Of a stretch of 9,858 nt of DNA, positions 5,320 through 9,858 are shown one piece after another. Both the position numbers and the translations under genes were made by a program. This stretch comes from Candidatus Woykebacteria bacterium RIFCSPLOWO2_01_FULL_43_14 (GTDB lineage Bacteria; Patescibacteriota; Microgenomatia; Woykebacterales; 2-01-FULL-43-14), in contig MHDB01000010.1 of the NCBI GenBank assembly GCA_001816835.1, forward strand, positions 1 through 9,858, read 5' to 3'. Below the pieces are notes generated by a model. That model did not search any database. It was not told the origin of the DNA and was given only the letters and a program-made list of their open reading frames with translations. Positions within the stretch are counted from its first letter, which is position 1. The number at the start of each line of letters is the position of its first letter.

Positions 5320-6425
5320 AAATTCTTATCCTTAATTGGCGGGATATCAAAAACCCCGCCTCTGGCGGAGCAGAGAAAGTCACTTTCGAGATAGCCAAGT
5401 ACTTTATTAAGCACGGACACGAGGTAACTTGGTTCGCAGCTTCTTTTAAGAGCGCTCCTGCATCGGAAAACTTGGATGGTGTCAAGATAATCAGAGCGGG
5501 CAGCCAAACAACTGTTCACATTCATGCTTTTATCAAGTACCTAACCCATTTTCGGGGCCAATTCGATCTCATACTAGAGGAAATAAATACCCTTCCTTTT
5601 TTAACCCCACTCTACGCCAAAGAAAAGAAAATCGCCTATTTCAACCAACTAGCTAGGGAAGTTTGGTTCTACGAAGCTAAGTTCCCGATATCCCTAATTG
5701 GTTTTTTGTTAGAACCTCTTTACGTTGCTCTTTATCGTAATACCCAGGTAATAACTATTTCCAAATCTTGTCAGTTAGAACTTCAAGAGTTTGGGATTAA
5801 GAAGGTGTCTGTTTTTCCTATGGCTATTGACTTTGAAAAAGAACAAAAGTTTCTTACCCCAAAAGAGTCTATCTTGACTCTTATCTATGTAGGCAGAATA
5901 GTCCCCTCAAAAAGGGTCTTAGACGTTATAGAATGTTTTAATTTAGTACTACGTCAAGTTGAGAACGCCCAACTCTGGATAGTAGGTAACGGGGACGAAA
6001 GCTACACCAGTAAAGTCACATCAAAAATAAAAAAGCTAGGTTTGGATCAAAAAGTAGAGCTAAAAGGCAGGGTTTCTGATGAGGAAAAGTTTCGGCTGAT
6101 GTCTCGAGCCCATCTCATATTAGTCACCTCCATCAAAGAGGGCTGGGGACTAATCGTCAGTGAGGCTAATGGAGTCAAAACCCCGGCTGTAGTTTATGAC
6201 GTCTCTGGATTAAGAGACGCCGTTCGGGACCAAGAAACAGGCATAGTCTGTAAGCAAGGCAGTCCTCAAAGTATGGCTGAAGAAATCATAACACTTGTGA
6301 AAGATCGGAAAAAATACGCTACCTTGCAAACCAATGCCTATAACTGGAGCAAAGAGCTTACCTGGGAAAATACCGGGAGAAAAAGCCTTGAGATAATTGA
6401 GAAAGTACTAGGTTCAACTGAATGA
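5316..6425 (+). CDS. Glycosyltransferase family 4 (GT-B fold), intact EX7E
   Basis: This 369-residue protein begins MKILILNWRDIKNPASGGAE (1-20), with the GGAE loop near the start that is typical of GT4 enzymes, then FEIAKYFIKHGHEVTWF (24-40). The donor domain has LIYVGRIVPSKRVLDVIECF (189-208; Arg194 and Lys199), LWIVGNGDES (220-229), and E275-GWGLIVS-E283, a complete EX7E motif. ETGIVCKQGSPQSMAEEI (307-324) is the usual C-terminal element. It should be an active nucleotide-sugar-dependent transferase in the cytoplasm, working on the same glycan as its neighbours. It starts with GTG at 5316 inside the GTGA overlap with the previous gene; AGGG at 5302-5305 is 10 bases upstream. Its TGA overlaps the next ATG (6422-6425). 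Contrast with the GT4 at 3390-4523, which has lost the first Glu. Confidence 0.9.
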   Translation: MKILILNWRDIKNPASGGAEKVTFEIAKYFIKHGHEVTWFAASFKSAPASENLDGVKIIRAGSQTTVHIHAFIKYLTHFRGQFDLILEEINTLPFLTPLYAKEKKIAYFNQLAREVWFYEAKFPISLIGFLLEPLYVALYRNTQVITISKSCQLELQEFGIKKVSVFPMAIDFEKEQKFLTPKESILTLIYVGRIVPSKRVLDVIECFNLVLRQVENAQLWIVGNGDESYTSKVTSKIKKLGLDQKVELKGRVSDEEKFRLMSRAHLILVTSIKEGWGLIVSEANGVKTPAVVYDVSGLRDAVRDQETGIVCKQGSPQSMAEEIITLVKDRKKYATLQTNAYNWSKELTWENTGRKSLEIIEKVLGSTE

Positions 6426-7222
6426 TTTCCTGCATTATTAACACCAAAAATGAAGAAGCTAATATTGCCAGTTGCTTAGAGAGTATTACTAAACAGAGTT
6501 TACAGGACTTTGAGATCATCGTTGTCGACAATAACTCCTCCGATCGCACTAAGGAAATTTCTCGTCAGTTTACCGATAAAGTCTATAACAAAGGCCCTGA
6601 ACGCAGCACCCAGCGTAATTTTGGCGCCAAAACCTCAAAGGGTAAGTGGTTACTTTTTATCGACGCTGATATGGTTTTGGAAAAGGGTATCCTTGAGGCA
6701 TGTTTAAACCTCGTAAAAAAAGACCCAGAAATCAAAGCCGTTGTTATCCCGGAGCGTTCCTACGGGATTGGTTTTTGGGCAAAAGTAAAATCTTTTGAAA
6801 AAAGTTTGTATCTTTTTGACCAGCATATAGAAGCCCCGCGGTTTTTTGACAAAGAAGTTTTCTTAAGCATCGGTGGGTATAATGAAAAGCTTATTGCTTC
6901 TGAGGATTGGAATCTGGCGGATAGATTAGGTCAAAACGCGACCAAAGTCGGTCGGATTTCTACGTTTATCAACCATAATGAGGGTAGAATTTCGCTACTT
7001 TCTTCTTTTAGGAAAAAATTCTATTACGGCACCAACATTAAGTACTATTTTCAAGCTTCCCTTTCTCCGAAACGTTATACTATTTTTAGACAGAGTTACA
7101 TTAGAAACTGGAAAAAATTTGTTCTCCAGCCTCACTTGGGATTAGGATTCCTAGTTCTTAAAACTTTTGAAACTTTAGGTGGGTTTTTGGGGTTCGTGAG
7201 TTCACTCACTAAACAAAAATGA
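6422..7222 (+). CDS. Glycosyltransferase family 2 (GT-A fold)
   Basis: This 266-residue protein carries the standard GT2 signature: ISCIINTKNEEANIASCLES (2-21), IIVVDNNSSDRT (32-43), RNFGAKTSKGKWLLFIDADM (65-84; DAD metal site at 81-83), and FDKEVFLSIGGYNEKLIASEDWNLADRL (142-169), in which Glu161-Asp162 is the likely catalytic base region. A basic, aromatic C-terminal tail (195-232) and a hydrophobic end (237-262) suggest that it sits on the inner face of the membrane. All expected catalytic residues are present. It overlaps both neighbours by 4 bases (ATGA at 6422-6425 and 7219-7222); AGG at 6410-6412 is a modest Shine-Dalgarno. It probably adds a later sugar to the operon's glycan; the sugar is unknown. 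Confidence 0.9.
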   Translation: MISCIINTKNEEANIASCLESITKQSLQDFEIIVVDNNSSDRTKEISRQFTDKVYNKGPERSTQRNFGAKTSKGKWLLFIDADMVLEKGILEACLNLVKKDPEIKAVVIPERSYGIGFWAKVKSFEKSLYLFDQHIEAPRFFDKEVFLSIGGYNEKLIASEDWNLADRLGQNATKVGRISTFINHNEGRISLLSSFRKKFYYGTNIKYYFQASLSPKRYTIFRQSYIRNWKKFVLQPHLGLGFLVLKTFETLGGFLGFVSSLTKQK

Positions 7223-9306
7223 ATAGCTATCTAGTATCTTTCCTAAACCTGCTAGGCAAACATAAAAATCATCTTATTTTTTTAGTGCTTTTCTTTTTGT
7301 TTAGTTTGATTTTGATATTATTCCTCACTTATCCCCTAGTAACAGATCCTTCTAACATCGTATTCGGTTTTACTGGGGATAATTTTAGCTCAATCTGGTA
7401 CAACTGGTGGTTAAAGTACTCCTACCATCTTGGTATCAATGCGGACCCTAGTTATTTCATAGGCTATCCTTTTGGATCTGATTTAGTTACAAACGTTGCG
7501 GCAGAGGAACTCCTCTGGACGACGCCTATAAAAATCCTCACTTTCTTATTTAACGAGGTCTTGGCTTTTAACATCTTAGTCATCCTTAGTTTCCCTCTCT
7601 CTGCTGTCAGCATGTATCTCCTAAGTTACTATGTCACCAAATCCAAGGCAATCGCAATCTTCGCCGGCCTGGCTTACGCTTTTACTCCTTACCATTTTTG
7701 GCAGGGGTATGCTCACATCTCCTTAGCCCTAACTCAATGGCTTCCTCTCTACCTACTTAGTTTGCTCTACTTTGAAAAAGTAAGGACATATCTTTCAGCC
7801 GTGTTTCTAGCTTTTAGCTTGTTCCTAGTACTTATGACCACCTTCTACTACGGCTTCTTCATGCTCCTTATCACACCTGTGTTTTTGGTTTGGAAAGTAC
7901 TCTATCACACCATAAAACGCACCCCAAATTATTTTAGTAGTCAATTACTAAAAAGCGCTTTGATGGTTGTGGTGGTATTTAGCCTACTCATGTCAATTTT
8001 TATCTTCAACTTATTGTCTCACCGCCCCGAGCAAAGCTTTAACAACATTCCAAAACGGACCCTAAACGACTTACTTAGTTTGTCTGCCCGACCCTGGGAC
8101 TTTTTGATACCCGCCCCGAACCACTTTCTTTTTGGGGAGGGGGGCCAAGATTTCTACATTAACCAAATTATCCCGCTCACCAAAGACTACAAATCAATTA
8201 GTGCTTTCTTACCCGAAAGAGTTCTCTATGTTAGTTTTACAGCCGTCATATTATCTCTAGTGGGACTCCTAGTGGGTCTTTACAAAAAGCGCTTTAGAGA
8301 GCTTTCTCTAAGCTTGCTTATTTTGTCACTTTGGGCAGGTATTCTCGCTTCACCTGCTTTTATAATTGTCAAAGGCTACACTCTGTATTTACCAAGCTAC
8401 TACCTTTATGAGCTAGTCCCCTTCTTTCGAGCATATGTACGAATCGGCACAATCTTACAAATTTTCGTAATTCTTTTTGCTTGTGTTGGCTTATACTACC
8501 TCACACACAAGCTCAAACCTTTCACTAGAATCCTTTGTATTTCCTTAGCTACCTTTTTAGTTCTTTTTGAGTTTGCTCCCAAACCAGGCAGCAGTATTAC
8601 AGACCTTAGGTCTATAACAAGTGCTTACAAGTGGCTCGAGAAACAAAATCCCGAATCAGTAGTTGTCGAGTATCCGTCTGGTTTTGATATACCCGATACT
8701 CTTATCGCCCAACGAATCCATAAGAAAAGGGTCATTAACCCAATCCAAAACCCTAGACAATCAATTTTTCAGGGGATAGAAAACCCTTTTAGCCCGTTAT
8801 CTCTAAGAATCCTGGGTCAACTGGGCGCGAATTATCTAGTATTTCACACCCAACCTTTATACGACCAACGCCACCCCATCGATGAGCTAAGGCATATTCG
8901 TTACAGCTCTGTACTTCCTCCTTCTACAGATCTAAAAGCAATATACGAAGATAAAGGGGCCTACATTTACGAAATACCAAAAAACGATTCCGACTTGATG
9001 GTAGGAATCATTTCAGAACAAGAGGCTGCAAACTGGGTGGGGTCGAATGAAAAAGTGTTGGCTAAAGGAACCAGTTATTTATTTATCGGCAATTTTACCA
9101 CCAGTACTCTTAAATCTCAGCTAAGTTTGGGTAGCCTTAACAAAAACATACTACTGACCTTCCCTGGTCATCCAAATTTAACAGTAGGCACACCCCAAGA
9201 GGTAACTCTTAAAATCGGCTGGAATATCATCAGCATTGACACTCCCGAGGAAACTAAGATTAGTGCTGAGCTAAAGGATTTAACCGTGGAAAACGTCGAA
9301 GACTAG
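7219..9306 (+). CDS. Large multi-pass membrane protein, GT-C glycosyltransferase-like
   Basis: This 695-residue protein has about 11-12 hydrophobic segments in its first two thirds (roughly 18-38, 105-138, 144-158, 168-185, 190-226, 245-265, 335-355, 361-382, 408-428, 437-452). Between the first two lies an outside loop with FTGDNFSSIWYNWWLKYS (51-68) and YFIGYPFGSDL (79-89); the acidic residue in this loop (Asp54) sits where GT-C enzymes keep their catalytic acid. The remainder (about 455-695) is soluble and mainly beta-like, with VVVEYPSGFD (481-490), a segment seen in related CPR and YfhO-like membrane proteins. GT-C enzymes use polyprenyl-phosphate sugars outside the membrane, which fits the GtrB-like gene nearby. 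The gene closes the operon, starts in an ATGA overlap, and its last 47 bases overlap the convergent gene. The exact family is unsure; it could be a YfhO relative. Confidence 0.75.
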   Translation: MNSYLVSFLNLLGKHKNHLIFLVLFFLFSLILILFLTYPLVTDPSNIVFGFTGDNFSSIWYNWWLKYSYHLGINADPSYFIGYPFGSDLVTNVAAEELLWTTPIKILTFLFNEVLAFNILVILSFPLSAVSMYLLSYYVTKSKAIAIFAGLAYAFTPYHFWQGYAHISLALTQWLPLYLLSLLYFEKVRTYLSAVFLAFSLFLVLMTTFYYGFFMLLITPVFLVWKVLYHTIKRTPNYFSSQLLKSALMVVVVFSLLMSIFIFNLLSHRPEQSFNNIPKRTLNDLLSLSARPWDFLIPAPNHFLFGEGGQDFYINQIIPLTKDYKSISAFLPERVLYVSFTAVILSLVGLLVGLYKKRFRELSLSLLILSLWAGILASPAFIIVKGYTLYLPSYYLYELVPFFRAYVRIGTILQIFVILFACVGLYYLTHKLKPFTRILCISLATFLVLFEFAPKPGSSITDLRSITSAYKWLEKQNPESVVVEYPSGFDIPDTLIAQRIHKKRVINPIQNPRQSIFQGIENPFSPLSLRILGQLGANYLVFHTQPLYDQRHPIDELRHIRYSSVLPPSTDLKAIYEDKGAYIYEIPKNDSDLMVGIISEQEAANWVGSNEKVLAKGTSYLFIGNFTTSTLKSQLSLGSLNKNILLTFPGHPNLTVGTPQEVTLKIGWNIISIDTPEETKISAELKDLTVENVED
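9260..9306. other. 47-base tail-to-tail coding overlap
   Basis: The 3' ends of the plus-strand GT-C-like gene (stop 9304-9306) and the minus-strand YfhO-like gene (stop TAA 9262-9260) share 47 bases. Both shared tails are charged and poorly constrained: KISAELKDLTVENVED on one strand and a basic tail ending RRFPRLNPLAQH on the other. No hairpin plus T-run is visible, so the two messages would be complementary at their ends. Confidence 0.85.
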
Positions 9307-9858
9307 CTCGAAACACAAACAAACTTAAAGTTACAAGAGTTGCCAAAGTTACCCAACTACCCAATTTAAAACTCAGGGGATCATAGAGAAACCTCACTTC
9401 CTTGGATCCTTGGGGTAGGTAAACCGAGCGGAAAGCATAATTAGTTTTTCTCACCTTGGCTTCTTGACCATCAACGAAAGCCTTCCAACCAGGGTAATAA
9501 ATTTCTGAGGAGTTCAAAAAGCCGTTAGACTCAGGATTGACACTCAGGATTATTTCGTTGTTTCGATAGGTTTTTACCTCAACTTTTTCTTCCTCACTAT
9601 AACTTTTACCCGAAGCATTAGCCAAATCCCCAACTAACTCCTCATCTTGGTCTTCAAAAAAGCTCTTTGACTTAAGGTCTACGTTTCTTGGTTCATTTGT
9701 AACCACATCAAGCACTTCCTCTTCAGGTGCGACTGTACCCTGATGGCTAATATAAAATCTGGGAAGGTAATTGGTCTGTTTGAAAACAGGAGTCTCTTGA
9801 ACTTTTTTGGTCGGAAACCTGTTACCAAAGTCCCGAAACCAAGCCATTTCCAGATCCG
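9260..9858 (-). CDS. YfhO-family membrane protein, C-terminal part (cut by window edge)
   Basis: Only the 3' end of this gene is in the window: the frame stays open to 9858, and the Met codon at 9847 is internal. Counting from that Met, 195 residues are visible. LPRFYISHQ (28-36), then SSEIYYPGWKAFVDGQEAKV (113-132), TNYAFRSVYLPQGSKEVRF (135-153) and YDPLSFKLG (155-163) match the end of YfhO-like proteins, where LPRAxxV, YYPGWKAxVDG and YDPxSFxxG are typical. One membrane segment (165-179) and a short basic tail close it. YfhO-family proteins are large GT-C membrane proteins linked to glycosylation of lipid-bound or wall polymers; the membrane part must lie beyond the window. The gene ends inside the last gene of the opposing operon (9260-9306 shared), with no terminator hairpin between them. 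Confidence 0.85.
   Translation of the reverse strand, partial: DLEMAWFRDFGNRFPTKKVQETPVFKQTNYLPRFYISHQGTVAPEEEVLDVVTNEPRNVDLKSKSFFEDQDEELVGDLANASGKSYSEEEKVEVKTYRNNEIILSVNPESNGFLNSSEIYYPGWKAFVDGQEAKVRKTNYAFRSVYLPQGSKEVRFLYDPLSFKLGSWVTLATLVTLSLFVFRASLRRFPRLNPLAQH

Noticed and set aside
5195..5525. Two antisense readings across the GT2/GT4 junction
   Set aside because: They overlap each other and two convincing genes, with no domain or start signal.
5316..7222. TGA read as an amino acid (recoded genetic code)
   Set aside because: Genes ending in TGA (5317-5319, 6423-6425, 7220-7222) stop where their families end, and the next gene begins in the same four bases.
9845..9847. ATG at 9847 as the start of the last gene
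   Set aside because: The frame remains open to the window edge and the visible protein is only the C-terminal end of a much larger YfhO-type protein, so the Met is internal.
1..9858. CRISPR array, tRNA, rRNA, insertion sequence or attachment site
   Set aside because: No regularly spaced repeats, cloverleaf-like segments, transposase motifs or terminal inverted repeats were seen; almost every base is within a gene.

Overview
The window is a block of sugar-metabolism and glycosyltransferase genes from a bacterium. It is moderately AT-rich, tightly packed, and has no stretch over 300 bases without a gene. The very short spacers, the 4-base and 8-base gene overlaps, the two-gene transketolase, and the envelope-polysaccharide content with GT-C and YfhO-like membrane proteins suggest a small-genome lineage such as the Candidate Phyla Radiation (for example a Microgenomates relative). 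That placement is an inference; no rRNA or other marker gene is present. TGA is a real stop codon here (three genes end on TGA inside a 4-base overlap with the next gene), so the TGA-recoded CPR lineages are unlikely.

Layout, in four transcription blocks. (1) 1-1338, plus strand: a sigma70-like -10 box, then a transketolase-like pair, a TPP-pyrophosphate-binding half (61-822) and a very short pyrimidine-binding half (826-1338). An exact 11-base tandem duplication sits on their junction. (2) 3237-1341, minus strand: an extended SDR sugar-nucleotide enzyme followed, with an 8-base overlap, by a GtrB/DPM-like polyprenyl-phosphate glycosyltransferase. This block meets block 1 tail to tail with a 2-base gap. 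(3) 3390-9306, plus strand: a five-gene operon GT4 - GT2 - GT4 - GT2 - GT-C-like membrane protein, the last three junctions being 4-base GTGA/ATGA overlaps. (4) The minus-strand C-terminal part of a YfhO-family membrane protein (9260-9858, cut by the window edge), whose 3' end overlaps the operon's last gene by 47 bases. The 152-base divergent region 3238-3389 carries promoter-like elements in both directions.

How the genes may work together (inference): the transketolase-like pair would move a two-carbon ketol unit to or from a sugar; the SDR would epimerise, dehydrate or reduce a nucleotide sugar; the GtrB-like enzyme would load a sugar onto undecaprenyl phosphate; the four soluble GTs would extend a lipid-linked or surface glycan; and the GT-C/YfhO membrane proteins would use lipid-linked sugars outside the membrane. 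The substrates cannot be read from sequence.

The points most worth a second look are the duplication that appears to have moved the second transketolase start away from its Shine-Dalgarno, the missing transketolase C-terminal domain, a shared 12-base promoter core in front of two blocks, an out-of-frame ATG plus A7 run at the operon's start, two adjacent glycosyltransferases with altered catalytic motifs, and convergent genes with no room for terminators. I did not find a convincing wholly new system; the locus reads as an unusual glycan-assembly cluster.
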